Source: Eucommia ulmoides
Lineage: Eukaryota > Streptophyta > Magnoliopsida > Garryales > Eucommiaceae
Assembly (NCBI GenBank): GCA_016647705.1
Contig: CM028335.1
Coordinates: forward strand, 992,001 to 1,056,000
DNA: 64,000 bases
Direction of reading: 5' to 3'
Shown here: in pieces, positions 1-11,369 of the stretch
How positions within the stretch are numbered: the stretch's first letter is position 1
How the letters are laid out: every line of letters begins with the position of its first letter
Program-made: the position numbers and the translations under genes
Notes under the pieces: model-generated
Seen by the model: the letters and a program-made list of their open reading frames with translations, nothing else
Database searches by the model: none
Told to the model about the DNA's origin: nothing

Positions 1-475
1 TTCAAAAAATCCGCTAAACCAGCCCGAACCCGCTCAAAATGGCCCGAACCCGCCCGCAACCCGTTGAGTTAACTCAACAGCGTGTGTGAGTTAGGGAACC
101 CGGCCTACCCGGTTCGAAAACGGGTATCCTTGTTTGATGCGCGGGTACACCCGATCCGATCTGACGCATTTCTTGAAAACCCTATTTCTCACTATTCGCT
201 TGCTCACGAGTCTTCACACTTCACAATTCACAGCCATTCTCCAAGACGACGGCCTTCCTCTTCCTTCTCTCCTTCCCGATTTCTTCCAATTTCCAAATTT
301 GTAGGATTTGTAGCCTACAAATATGGATTTGTTACTCCTTGGAGTTGGAGTTCCATACCGATTTCGAGTTTTCAACTTTCGAACCCTACTTCTTCATTGT
401 ATTCCAACCCGACAACGAAGACGATGACGATTTGGGCCCTAGCTAGTTCGCTTACTAGATCGAAGACGACGACGA

Positions 476-825
476 CGACGATTTGAGCCTTCGTTTGCTA
501 CTTCACTGTACCAGATCGACGATTCGAGGCCTAATTCTGTATGTTCTCTCACCCCTGCTTGCGATTTGTTGTTCTCTCATCCTTGCTTGTATGTTTATTT
601 TGTCCGATTGATTATTCTGTGTGATTGTTATATGTTCTCTCATCTATGCTTACGATTTGCTTACCAGATCAGAGACGACAGAGTACGATTTGAGCCATAG
701 TTCGTTACTTTGTTGTACCAGATTGACGATTTGAGCCCTAGTTCTGTATGTTCTCTCGTCCCTGTTACATAGTTGTTGTTTTCTCATCCATGTTTCTATG
801 TTTATTCTGTGTGATTGATGATCAA
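476..825 (+). repeat. Direct repeat in the 5' leader of the hAT element
   Basis: Two diverged copies of about 140 bases lie at roughly 476-633 and 681-825. Both contain an ACGATT(T/C)GAG block, a TGTACCAGAT block, TTCTGTATGTTCTCTC, and the closing TTCTGTGTGATTG. They are upstream of the transposase reading frame, so they may be an untranslated or intron-containing leader. The short ORFs that cross them have no protein-like features. Confidence 0.6.
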
Positions 826-1319
826 TCAATTATTTTCGATTGTTTCTGTAGTTCTTTAAGTTTATACTGTTTAATTGCTTACTTCTATGGTTATGCTGGT
901 TGTTCTCTCATTTATGATTGCGATTTGTTGTTTTCTCATCCCTGTTTACTAGTTTTTTATATTCATATGAATTGGATTAGATGGCTAATTGGACAATGGT
1001 AGTGATCAGATTCAATTCTGATTGATATGTGTATTAATTTGTATGTGATTCGTATGTGTATGTGAATTCAATTCAGATTCACTCTAATTTGATTTGTATG
1101 TAAATTTGAATTTAGATTAGAGTGATTTTGATTTAGTCTATCAATTTGATTTTTGATCTTTATATGATTTTGATTTATGATTTTTTAATTTAGTAAGTCT
1201 CTAAATGTTAAAAAACTAATTTTATATGTTTAGTTAGTGATGCCATTAGATAAACACGTCCAACATAAGTTACATAACTAAAGAATACTTTTTTTTTTCT
1301 TAATATTTTTAGATACAAA

Positions 1320-3398
1320 ATGGATGTTGCTGATGGTGGTGAGAATATTGTGCCTAATGAAATTGGAAATACTGGAATAACTAGTGCGAATGCGATGGAT
1401 GAATATTCACCAAAACCTAATAAAAGAAATCGTTCTTATATTTAGGATCATTTTACTCGTTTGAAACAAGAACCCAGTTCGAAAGATTCACCTAAGGCTT
1501 CTTGTAACCACTGTGGAGAAACTTACTATTGTGATAGCAAGAAAAATGGAACGTCGGCACTAAAATCTCACATAGAATTTCAATGTAAGAAAATTGAGGG
1601 GATGGAGCTTCCTAAGGGTCAAAGAACATTGGGATTTAAACCAAAGAATGGTACTGATGAGGGTTCGGGTCAACTTGTGAGTTGCAGTTTTAGTATCACT
1701 GCATGTAGGGATGCGCTAGCCAAAATGATAATTGTTGATGAGTTGCCATTCAGATTTGTGGAGAATGAAGGGTTTAGGGAATTAATGCACGTTGCTCAGC
1801 CGAAATGGGTAAAAATACATAGTCGAACGACGGTGGCTAGAGATTGTATGACTCTACATGTAATTGAGAAGAAAAAATTAAAAAATTTGTTGAAGGGACA
1901 AAGAATATGTCTTACCACAGATACTTGGACATCTTTGCAAAATTTGAATTATATGTATCTCACAGCACATTACATCGATAGTGATTGAAAACTGAATAAG
2001 AAAATATTAAATTTCTGTTTAGTTACAAGTCACAAGGGGGAAACTATTGATAAGGTAGTTGAATTATGTTTGTTTGAGTGGGGTATAAACAAATTTCTCA
2101 CATTAACCGTTGATAATGCAAGTTCTAATAATGGGGTAGTTAAATTCTTGAAAAAGAAGACTAAAGATAGACGGGGAATCGTTCTTGAGTATGAATTTCT
2201 TCACATGAGATGTTGTACCCATATTTTGAATTTTGTAGTGTGTGAGGGTTTGAAAGAAATAGACGAGTCAATTGTTAAAATTCAAAATGCGGTAAGATAT
2301 GTTAGGGGCTCTCCATCTAGAATGACAACTTTTAAGACGTGTGCAGAAAAAGAAAGTATCGATTGTAACAGTCAAGTTTGCCTAGATGTGCCAACTAGAT
2401 GAAATTCAACTTATTTCATGCTAGATAGGGCAATCAAATTTTAGAAAGGATTTGAACGTTTAGAAGATGAAGATGCACAATACCAATTACTTTATAATGA
2501 TAACGGCATCGGTGATTTAGGAGAGGAAGTAGATGGGAATAATAGAGGGAAATAAAGGAGAATGTCTTTGGGGCCACCAAATAGTGACAATTGGCAAAAG
2601 ACCAAATCATTCGTCAAGTTTTTGAAACTTTTCTATAATGCGACCTTGAAATTTTCTAGTTCTTTATTTGTCACTTCCAATACTTTCTTCATAGAACTTA
2701 TGGTCATCAAAGGGGCAATATCAAATTTGTCAAAAAAATTTGACATGTTTATCTCTTCTATGGCAAAAGGAATGTAATCTAAATTTGACAAATATTGGAG
2801 TAAATTAGACAAAATGAATCTGTTGTTGTTAGTTGCTGTGGTTCTTGATCCTCGATATAAATTGAGATATATTAATTGGTGTTTGAAAATAAATTATGAA
2901 GTTGTAATTGTAGAGGAGATAATTAAGAATGTTATGGAATCTTTATCCCGTTTATATGATTGGTATGCATCGAATAGAATTGGTAATGTGGTTATTTATG
3001 AAAATGTGAGTGATTCATTATTTGAGAGTGGATTGGATGAAGAAGAGGTAGATGCCCGTGCTTTATTTTCATCTCAGTTTCGTAAGCACATAGCAAAAGA
3101 ATGTAATATGTCTAGTAAATCAGAGTTGGATAAATACTTAGCTTCCCCAGTAGAAACTGAAAGTGATGAGTTTGAAATTTTAGGATGGTGGGGGAGTAAT
3201 TCAACAAAATATCTAATTCTTTCTCAAGTTGCAAGGGATGTATTAGCAATTTCGGTGTCCACGGTTGCCTCTGAGTCTGCTTTTAGTACGGGTGGACGAA
3301 TTTTAGATCCTTTCCGTAGTTCGTTATCGGCAAAAATGGTTGATGCTTTGATTTGTACTCAAAATTGGTTGCAGTCTTCAAAACCAATCAATCTTTGA
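1320..3398 (+). pseudogene. hAT transposase (BED zinc finger / RICESLEEPER-like), broken by in-frame stops
   Basis: One reading frame from the ATG at 1320 to 3398 encodes a plant hAT transposase. The BED-type zinc finger (CNHCG...H...C) is near 1500-1590, the catalytic-core region with TVDNASSNN near 2107, the conserved TR(W)NSTY motif near 2394, and the hATC dimerisation region (LDKYLASP...ARDVLAISVSTVASESAFSTGGR) near 3128-3300. The frame is never shifted, but it carries stops at 1443, 1986, 2400, 2442, 2553 and 2775. The stop at 2400 replaces the tryptophan of the conserved TRWNSTY motif, and those at 1443 and 1986 also fall where relatives usually have Trp. The protein would have bound the element termini and cut DNA in the nucleus; this copy is dead. 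The family call is firm. Confidence 0.9.
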
Positions 3399-3454
3399 AA
3401 GGCAATGGAACAAGTAGAATAATATGAAAATATCGAGGAAGGTAATATTCATTA

Positions 3455-3498
<44 letters not shown>

Positions 3499-3499
3499 T
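3455..3499. repeat. (CT)n-(AT)n compound microsatellite
   Basis: About ten CT units run straight into about twelve AT units, just downstream of the hAT transposase frame and inside the element. Confidence 0.95.
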
Positions 3500-4119
3500 T
3501 AATAACTCTTTTATCTTTTATTGATTATGGACTTGACTATAATTTCTTTTGTGTTAGGACTTGTTGAATTGAGTTCGGTAAGTACTGTAATTGATGATTG
3601 ATTGATATTACGCTTATTTAATTTTTCAAGGTAAAGATTATTAAATTGCAGATATAGATTGCATTTTATTTGTATTTTTTTTGTGAAATTTTACTTTTAT
3701 GTTAAACGTTATTTGTTTTGATTTTGGAACTTGAAACAGGTGATCGATGTAGTTTTAGAGATATAAAGTCTAGCTTCAACTTGCAAGGATGCGATTGATT
3801 GATTTTTTTTTTTTTGTTTTTTTTTTAATCTCATTTTTTTTAATTATTCAGTTTATTAGTATTGGTTGTGTGATGTGTAATAATTTTATTTTGTTTTTGT
3901 TTTTGAAGTTTTAATTTTTGATAACTGTAATTTTTTTTTTTTGTGTGTTCTGCTGTTTCTGTTTTTGAAAATGTTTTTGTTTCTGTTTCTGCTACTAAAA
4001 AAAAAATAAAAAATTGTGGGCTGTGCATATTTTTTTTAAAAATGAATCCTGTAGTTGGGCCAAATGGAATAAATAATCAGTCCAAAGAAAATTTTATCTG
4101 ATTTTGTTTAAAACAAGTA

Positions 4120-4265
4120 GGCCCAATATGTGGGCCCAACCCGTTGGCCCGCTAACAATTGGGCGGGCCTACAAATGGCCCAATTGTTTTTTTTTTCAGC
4201 CCATACTATTCTAACCCGCCCATGATCGGCTTAGCCCAATGTATAGGCCCAAATCCGGCCCGCCT
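4120..4265. repeat. hAT subterminal GGCCC/GGGCC motif cluster
   Basis: The last 170 bases of the element contain about a dozen GGCCC, GGGCC or GCCCA motifs on both strands, including GTGGGCCCAACC and ATAGGCCCAAATCC. hAT transposases bind short subterminal repeats of this sort, so these are the likely binding sites. The same word occurs in the first 60 bases of the window, near the other end of the element. Confidence 0.55.
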
Positions 4266-4289
4266 AATCCGTGAACAGTCCTACCCCTA

Positions 4290-6740
4290 ATAATCATTAT
4301 AAAAAAGAAATAGACTTTTTGGTTGTTTAATCCTTGATGATTAATTAAATACAACGATCGGACGACAGTGTCCTCGCAGAAATTACAGAAGTAATCAGTA
4401 GAAAAGTTGGTTGAGTTAAGTTATTTTTTAGTAAGTTTTCTAGTTTCCGTTTTAACATGAAGTTTTTTGAATCTCAATTTTCCTCTCTCGTTTTTGCTTT
4501 TTTGGATACAAAAGACGAGTGCGAGAATCTTTGGGATTAGACATAGGTTTAGGATTGGTCATTTAATCATCTTTGTACATGTCGCTACGCTTTTCTGTAT
4601 TTATTGATGTCGATGTTTTTTAACTTTTTATGTTACTGTTATTTTCGAAAGTTTATATATAAATTCATTGTTTGATTATGGCGAGTGTTTTTAACATTCG
4701 GTGGAACATTTTTCTTCTTTTGTTCGTCTAGTACTGCGATAACAATGACAAACAATAGAAAGCTTGTTGGTTGTAGCTGGATAGATTGATATTATTACCA
4801 ATGGCTATTCACGTGTACATCCACTGACGTTGGATGCTCGATTTCCAAACAAAGTGAACTTTTTCTTTTAGAAGCAATTGTGTAGACAGTAAGTATGATG
4901 TGATTCATTCAACGATTTGTCAGAAATCGATTTGGTATACATAGAGAAACGATTGATATGAGTTTATTTAAAACACACACTGATGTGAATATAATTTTGT
5001 AGACTAATATGATCATTCACATTATATATGTGAATGTTCACACATATAATGACCATCATGATAGTAAGTTTTGTAGAATGTCGCTCAACTATTTCGTAGA
5101 AATAAACTAAAGAAACAATTTATTTAATGCATCGTGAATGTTCACATATTCAAAATACAATATCATTCCAACAATCAATTGAAAACAAAATTAAGATGTG
5201 AATGTTCACATAATCAAAATCGTATTTAATAATAAAGAATGGTAAATCAAAACAATAAAACCATGTCTTGAATGTTCATCCTGAATGATTACACAAGCAA
5301 CACATACGAACATCGAATAGTTTAGGACGATCGTGATTATAACCAAACAAAATGTAAAAAGAGAGGAACACATCGATAAAGATTAAACATACAGTAATAA
5401 CTTGAATCAAATTACCTTCTGGACTATTATATTGTCATTTGCACGAATTAGTTCGTTGATGCCTCTTCAATTTCGCCATTGAGTGACAGGAGGGATTTCG
5501 CAATTACGTTTACGGCAAGGGGCCAAGGTTTCAATTCTGAGAATGATTTGTGCATGCGTGTCGTGCAAATAGTGGGTTCACTTGTATATTTGAAAAATAC
5601 AACCATATAACGAAAATCGTCAAATAAAATTATGACGTGAACATTCACAAATCAATATACATTGTACATATCAAAATGTAGTGTATGAACAGTAATTTAT
5701 CATAGATTTTTTTTTTCTTCAAAATTTTTAGAATTCAGAACATTTACAATATTAAGTGTTTGAGAGATGGTTTGTTCTTCGATTTTGTTCTACTTTTCAT
5801 AACTATACAACGGTTATACTTTTTTTAAAAAATAATTTTGACGAATATAAACTCAATTATATTAGTTCGAGGTTTTCCTTAACTATTTAATTAAAATCTC
5901 AAAAAAAAAAATCTTGGATTGTAGTGGGCTTCATATTGATGGAACCATTCACGAGCTATAGTTTATTTTATTTAATTTTTCAATTATGGACCTTCTAAAT
6001 TAAGCCCATCTACAAATGGGCTATGGGTTGACCCATACAAACATTATTGGGATAATTGTTCCATCCTTCGCCCGCCGTCAGACCTCAAGACTTCCAATAC
6101 TTCGAACGTCGAAGAAGTATAATTTTTAATTACATATAATTATTTTTTTTGTTTTTTTAATTATATTTTAATAGATTTTCTAATTAGTTATATTAATATA
6201 ATTTTAATTAAAAAATTAATTAAATATAATTAATAAAATTATTATTTATAAATTAATTGAATGTAATTAAAAAAAAAAGATAATCGATGATGAATTCTAT
6301 TTTTAAGGTTTAATTCGCAATTAATCCTTTCTTATTATTAGGTTTAGAATTAGTTACTTAAGTTGGATTTCATTTGAATTTTATTCCCGTGTTGAAGGGA
6401 TTGTAGGGATATTACTGAGATTGTTGGAGAACTTGGTGAATAAATTCGATTTTATAATGAATATTAGTTACATGTAATGTAACGAATATTAGTTACAATT
6501 TAATAATTGTTATATTTTTACATATATCTGTATATTTTTTGTTACATGTATATATATATATATATTATTTGTGATATTTAACAAATATATAAAATTTTCA
6601 CCAATCAAAAACCATGGATGAGTCAATCTCTATCTCTAAATACCAAATACAAATCTTGGACGTCACACAAATTTAAAAAAAAAAAAATAAAAAAAAAATA
6701 TGAGTCTTCCAAATCTATGATTACTTATTTTTCAAAATTT
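4290..6740. other. AT-rich intergenic region without a supported gene
   Basis: There is no ORF with recognisable protein features. A 66-codon minus-strand frame at 5448-5648 has no motif and I do not support it. The only structured part is the cluster of TGTGAATGTTCACA-like words at 5012-5652, listed separately. From 6120 to 6600 the sequence is almost pure A/T with a short (AT)n run near 6550. Confidence 0.6.
5012..5652. repeat. Dispersed near-palindromic motif TGTGAATGTTCACA, with a hairpin at 5014-5036
   Basis: Five copies or near-copies of (A/G)TGTGAATGTTCACA occur near 5029, 5136, 5196, 5268 and, on the other strand, 5636. The first is overlapped by a perfect 9-bp inverted repeat, CATTCACAT - TATAT - ATGTGAATG. 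The word has dyad symmetry (TGTGAA/TTCACA), as expected for a dimeric protein site or for remnants of a short palindromic repeat. No transposon ends were identified around it. Confidence 0.5.
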
Positions 6741-6792
6741 TAATGGTTTATTGTTTCAGAAATCCAACCCAAAATCAAAAACGAATTCCGAC

Positions 6793-8136
6793 ATGGGTAT
6801 CAATTCCGCCGGCACCACCGATGATCACCGCATCAAGATTTGGGAAGTAAACAGAGACCGATTAACGCAGATGCAACAGAAGATCGCCGACGCTCCCCGT
6901 TTACTGAGCAAATCCGCCGGCCGGAGCTCCTGCTCCATCTTCAGAGTCCCCCAGAGACTAATCGACATCAACGGCCGAGCCTACCAGCCGCACGTCATCT
7001 CGATCGGACCGTACCACCACGGCGACCCTCAACTCCGGATGTTCGAGGAGCACAAATGGAGGTTCTTGGGCAGCCTTCTGAATCGAACCCAGATCAAAGG
7101 GTTGACCCTGGAGGACTACCTGAAAGCCGTACAACCGCTGGAAATTGGAGCGAGAGAATGTTATTCCGAGGCGGTGAAGTTCGACGCCGACGAGTTTCTC
7201 GAGATGTTGGTCGTCGACGGCTGCTTTGTGATCGAGATGTTCAGGAAAATCGCCGGGGTGGTTCCGTTTGACGTGGATGATCCTCTGATTTCGATGTCGT
7301 GGGTTTACCCGTTTTTTCTCAGAGATCTTATCCGATTAGAGAATCAAATCCCATTTTTCATTCTCCAGCGATTGTTTGATCTGACTTTGATCTCCGGCGA
7401 AGAATCCGGCCCTTCTCTGTCGTCTTTAATCCTTCAATTCTTCAACAATGCATTACAGAGGCCGGACGAAGTTTTGGAAAAACAGAGCAATCTCACCGGA
7501 AAACATTTACTCGACTTTCTCCGGTCGAGTTTCATCCCCTCTGACTACGAAGATCCCAACCCCGGCTCCAATTCCGGAACCCACGTAATCCGAAGCATCT
7601 CCAAGCTCCGCCGCGCCGGAATCGAGTTAAAACCCGGCAAAGCCGACAGTTTTCTGGTGGTGAAATTCAGTCACGGCGTGATCGAAATGCCGACCATCAT
7701 CGTCGACGATTTCATGAGCGCGTTCCTGTTGAACTGCGTGGCGTACGAACAGTGCCATGGGAGCTGTTCAAAGCACATGACTACCTACGCCACCCTGCTC
7801 GATTGCCTGATAGACACCTTCAAAGACGTCGGATACCTCTGTGATCGGAACATAATCGAGAATTACTTCGGCACCGACGCCGAAATCGCGACACTGATCA
7901 ACAATCTGGGGAAAGACATGTCGATCGACTTAGATACGTGTTATTTGTCGGAATTATTCAACGAAGTGAACGAGTATTACAAGAACGGTTGGCATGTCCA
8001 GTGGGCGGGCTTCCGGTTCACCTATTTTGAGACGACGTGGTCGTTCATATCGGCGATGGCGGCGTTCGTTCTTCTGGTTCTTACGGTGTTGCAAACGTAC
8101 TTCACGGTGTTGTCATATGTTCGTCCGGCGGGATAA
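6793..8136 (+). CDS. DUF247 plant membrane protein (UPF0481-like), 447 aa
   Basis: The protein has the DUF247 hallmarks in order: C-x-I-F-R-V-P (residue 47), the SIGPYHHG block (70-77) followed by EEHKWR, VDGCFVIEM (about 139-147), LENQIPFF (182-189), and near the C-terminus a W-x-x-F...YF...TWSFIS block leading into one hydrophobic helix (about 416-440). Length and the single C-terminal membrane anchor fit the family, whose molecular function is mostly unknown; some grass members are self-incompatibility determinants. I chose the ATG at 6793. The open frame extends upstream to 6751, but it begins with TTG and crosses TTATTGTTTCAG, a good intron acceptor ending at 6759, so an untranslated 5' exon further upstream is likely. 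The coding region is intact and distinctly GC-richer than its surroundings. The stop codon lies at the edge of a transposon inverted repeat. Confidence 0.92.
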   Translation: MGINSAGTTDDHRIKIWEVNRDRLTQMQQKIADAPRLLSKSAGRSSCSIFRVPQRLIDINGRAYQPHVISIGPYHHGDPQLRMFEEHKWRFLGSLLNRTQIKGLTLEDYLKAVQPLEIGARECYSEAVKFDADEFLEMLVVDGCFVIEMFRKIAGVVPFDVDDPLISMSWVYPFFLRDLIRLENQIPFFILQRLFDLTLISGEESGPSLSSLILQFFNNALQRPDEVLEKQSNLTGKHLLDFLRSSFIPSDYEDPNPGSNSGTHVIRSISKLRRAGIELKPGKADSFLVVKFSHGVIEMPTIIVDDFMSAFLLNCVAYEQCHGSCSKHMTTYATLLDCLIDTFKDVGYLCDRNIIENYFGTDAEIATLINNLGKDMSIDLDTCYLSELFNEVNEYYKNGWHVQWAGFRFTYFETTWSFISAMAAFVLLVLTVLQTYFTVLSYVRPAG

Positions 8137-8705
8137 ATTACACTTAATACCCCAAATGTTTAGGTCGGATCTCACTTTGCCCCTTGATGTGTTTGTTGTT
8201 GCTATGGGCTACCTAAAGTTTGTTTTTCGGTCAATTTTTTTGTGAGTACTAGTGACAAAGTGTAACGATACTTAAATTTTAAGAGTATTTTTGTTTGGAC
8301 AGTTAAACTTAAGCATATATATTTTTTGTTCAATTAAATAATCTCACTTTGCACACCAATAATTTGGGTATTTTAGTTTCGTTTTATCCCTGAATTTAAT
8401 TGTTACAATACCTTAAGTATATTTTTTTTATATCAATTTAGTTCAATTAACTGATTTCGGTTAATTTTTTTACATTGTAAGTGACAAAATGTAATGAAAA
8501 TCGAACTTTAATTATGTCGAGTATAATGTAATATTTTTTTATTGTATAAATTTTTCTTAGTTGCAAGTCGCATGGCAAATTCTGGCCGTAAAATTTATTC
8601 CAATCACGCAGTTGGATCTAATTGATGCAAACAAATTATAACAATTAATAGATTGGGGGCAAAGTCAACCATTGCCTAAACATTTGGGGCACAAAGTGTC
8701 ATTTA
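8134..8705. mobile_element. Nonautonomous TIR element (MITE) abutting the DUF247 stop codon
   Basis: The ends form long imperfect inverted repeats of about 55 bases. The left reads TAAATTACACTTAATACC then CCAAATGTTTAGG and CACTTTGCCCC. The right, read inward, gives TAAATGACACTTTGTGCC, CCAAATGTTTAGG and GACTTTGCCCC. There is no coding capacity in the 570-base interior. I see no convincing target duplication, so the superfamily is unclear; long TIRs would suit a Mutator-like element. The left TIR begins at the TAA stop codon of the DUF247 gene. Confidence 0.7.
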
Positions 8706-9529
8706 GACTACTATTTTTGTAGACTTTTCTCAAAAATAAAATAAAATGGATTAGGTGTTATAAGTGATAGGGATTTTTATGGTTTTGATTTTTCTAATCG
8801 TTAACGTGTGGTTTATTTAAAATGTACTCTCAATTTACTCCATCTTTCTTAATAATATCTATCATTTAAAATTATTTTTCTTGGTGAACGCTCAAAAAAA
8901 AAATATATTAATTATGGTATAAGTGAATATTTGACGAGATTTTCTTGGTCAATTCTAGAAATTTCTACGTAAAAAAATATTCTTATGTGACCTACACGTG
9001 AACCAAAACCACGTGTTCAGCACATAGCTCTCAAGACTACTAATACTAACTGAGGACACTACTTAGGAAAGAGGAAACTACTGAAGACCTGATGAACTGA
9101 GCACGACACATCTTGACCAATATCCATGTTCGACTGGCTTACGAGCCCATCCTCGGAAAGTTGAGGATGTTAAGGGTGTACCAGCCCCAACCATAACTCG
9201 AGCTTGGGAGCTATTACAACTATCCTCTACATATATGGAAAGAGCGATTGCATTTAAAATATAACGGCCCACTAACTCCATAATCCCATTAAATCTGGGG
9301 CACTAACAAGAGGCATTGACCATGATTTATAGAAGATAGAAATGGGGGTCTAGCGACGTTACAGACACTTTTTCCTAACTAACACTCTGCCAAAATTTAT
9401 TCAGAATACTCTATTGCTTCTCACATCGGAGGCACAAGGTCAGCCAATCCAGCAGGGTACTATTTTGCAAGAATGTTATCGTAATGGAGATCACATTTCA
9501 AAACTCTAGAACCATCTCTAACGATCTAC
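8706..9529. other. Intergenic; possible decayed LTR at about 9050-9480
   Basis: The stretch 8706-9000 is plain AT-rich sequence. From about 9050 to 9480 the base composition rises, and the end resembles the R/U5 portion of plant gypsy LTRs (a TATTGCTTCTCACATCGGAGG segment). No matching partner LTR or TG...CA boundary was found, so this is a guess. A minus-strand 67-codon frame at 9078-9281 is not supported. Confidence 0.3.
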
Positions 9530-9548
9530 CGCGAGCACCACCTCATCA

Positions 9549-9747
9549 CCACGTCAGCAAATGCAACTAGGTGACTTGCGTTGACATCGGCATGTCATCT
9601 ACCACATCAACAAAAAGTTTGCCAAGTTGTCTGTCACGTCTGTGCCACATCATCATATTCTGCCATGTTAATGGCTACCATATCATCATTGTTTCCACAT
9701 GGCATGCCTTGCTTTTGTCACGTCAACATTAGTTATCCACCACGTCA
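9549..9747 (+). promoter_or_regulatory. CCACGTCA-type motif cluster in the copia B leader
   Basis: CCACGTCA or TCACGTCA occurs at 9549, 9718 and 9740, with near-copies CCACATCA at 9602 and about 9648. On the other strand this is TGACGTGG, the ACGT-core word bound by plant bZIP factors. The same cluster is present in the leaders of copia C and D. Confidence 0.45.
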
Positions 9748-10718
9748 TCCTTGGTCAACATTGCTGTTGATCGGTTTACTGTTAGTTCGGGATAGTTTGT
9801 TTTGGCATGTTTACTACTTTTTTATTCGATTCTTGAAGGTCTAAAATTGTTTCTTAGTTAATTTCAGTGTTCCAAATCCATCCGCAACCTCAGTTTATTC
9901 AAAATCGAATCATACAATATATTTCTCTTTATATTGTTAATTCGGTTTATCACGGTATTTTGATCGATTCAAGGGTTCAACAATTGGTTCTTTATGACCT
10001 TGGATAAGTTCCTAGATAGTTTCAACATTGTGAATTCACTTGTGGCCTCTGTTTTTTCAAATTCACATCATAGGTCATACTTTCTTGTATATTGTTGATC
10101 CGATTCAAAGACAATGTCCAAGGGTTGTCATTCACTGGCCTGTCTTGCTACAAATAAGGATTCTAATCTTGCCTCCACAGTTGTTTCGCTCTCTCTTGGA
10201 GATGTGGCTTCAATATTCAAATTCTTTCTCCTCAATTTTGGTACAAACTTTTTCTCTGCCCTTTCACTTATTACAAGTAATTATTATTGGTTCTTCAACA
10301 GTTAAAAGATGGCTGTTGAGGGACAAACAAGGACAAGCATGTGCATATATGTTTGCCTCCGATCCAAACTCACGCTTAAGCCTCAACGATTCTTCTCATT
10401 CTTTATTATTATTGGTAAGCTTTAAATCGTTCATTTGCCTACTGTTTTTGCACTTGATGTAATTAATTTATTTGCTAATTTTGTTGTTGATTTGCTCTTT
10501 GGTTCGAGTTGCAATTGCTTTGTTTTTTGGTTTGATATGTAATCTCTTCATTAAGGTTAAATCAAAGTTCTCCCCGACCAAACCGATCCAGTTTTGGTTA
10601 GAAAATCGACACTATTAGCCCGTTGGCAGGGGTATAGTTTTCAGCCCAAACCTTCTTGGTGGGGCCCACAAGTTATCCCCCAACCCAACTAAACCCTCTG
10701 CTACACACCCCTAATCTC

Positions 10719-11353
10719 GTTGTAACTTTCCTCGATATTACCTATATTGTCCATCAAGTCAGCCAGCTCCTCTTTGCTTATCGGACCACTCACTACTCGG
10801 TTGCCATTCACATTCTTCGATATGTCAAGGCACCTTGTTTCACGGTCTTTATTTTGCATCCCAGTCCACTCCCATCGTAAAGATCTATTTTGATGCCGAC
10901 TGGGATGGAGACTCTATCGACAGACGCTTTACCACTAGTTATTGTTTCTTTTTGGGCGACTTAGTCTTTTCCTGGCGCAGTAAGAAATAAAATGTGGTTG
11001 CTCGTTTTAGTACTCTAATTGAGAATCGTGCCATCGCTGACGCAACACAAGAACTACTTTGTCTTCATTGGCTTCTCTCTTGTATGGAAATCGCCTTTCC
11101 TACAATTATTGTTCTGAATTGTGATAAGAAAAATGCTATTCAGATCACCCACAAAGACGTTTTCCATGAGTGCACCAAACACATTAAGACTGATTGTCAC
11201 TTCATCCGTCACCACATTCTTTATAATATTATTCATCTCCACTTCGTCAGTTCTTTCGATCAAACAACAAATATTTTAACCAAGGCATATCCACCTGGAC
11301 GGTTTCACATTCTCGTTTCCAAACTCATCTTCACATTTGCTTTGCCGCCTTGA
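10719..11353 (+). pseudogene. Copia B pol, C-terminal reverse transcriptase/RNase H relic
   Basis: Fragments in at least two frames match the end of copia pol. They include DITYIVHQVSQLL...TTHYSVAIHILRYVK (end of RT, near 10734-10835), the RNase H start with D-A-D-W near 10885-10910, ATQELLCLHWLL near 11042, CDKKNAIQITHKDVFHECTKH near 11119, and the terminal PPGRFHILVSKL block near 11290. Frame changes near 10840 and 10990 and internal stops make it nonfunctional. The end of this frame is followed directly by the polypurine tract at 11357-11369. Confidence 0.8.
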
Positions 11354-11369
11354 GTTTTGGGAGGGGGGA

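Larger units (their letters stand above)
1..4289 (+). mobile_element. hAT-superfamily DNA transposon, decayed; left end lies outside the window
   Basis: The segment encloses a hAT transposase relic (1320-3398). Its right edge ends in ...GTCCTACCCCTA, which reads inward as TAGGGGTAGGAC, a typical hAT-like inverted terminus. Both the first 80 bases and 4120-4265 are packed with GGCCC/GGGCC and CCCG motifs, as in hAT subterminal regions. The left terminus and the 8-bp target duplication cannot be checked because they lie upstream of base 1. The element is nonautonomous now because its transposase is full of stops. Confidence 0.75.

Noticed and set aside
5448-5648. 66-codon minus-strand ORF
   Set aside because: No motif, no coding composition, and it overlaps the dyad-motif cluster.
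6840-7271. 143-codon ORF in another frame
   Set aside because: A shadow of the DUF247 gene caused by its high GC content.
9581-10462. Several ORFs of 60-140 codons
   Set aside because: They lie in the copia B leader, which aligns at DNA level with the copia C leader but does not conserve any reading frame.
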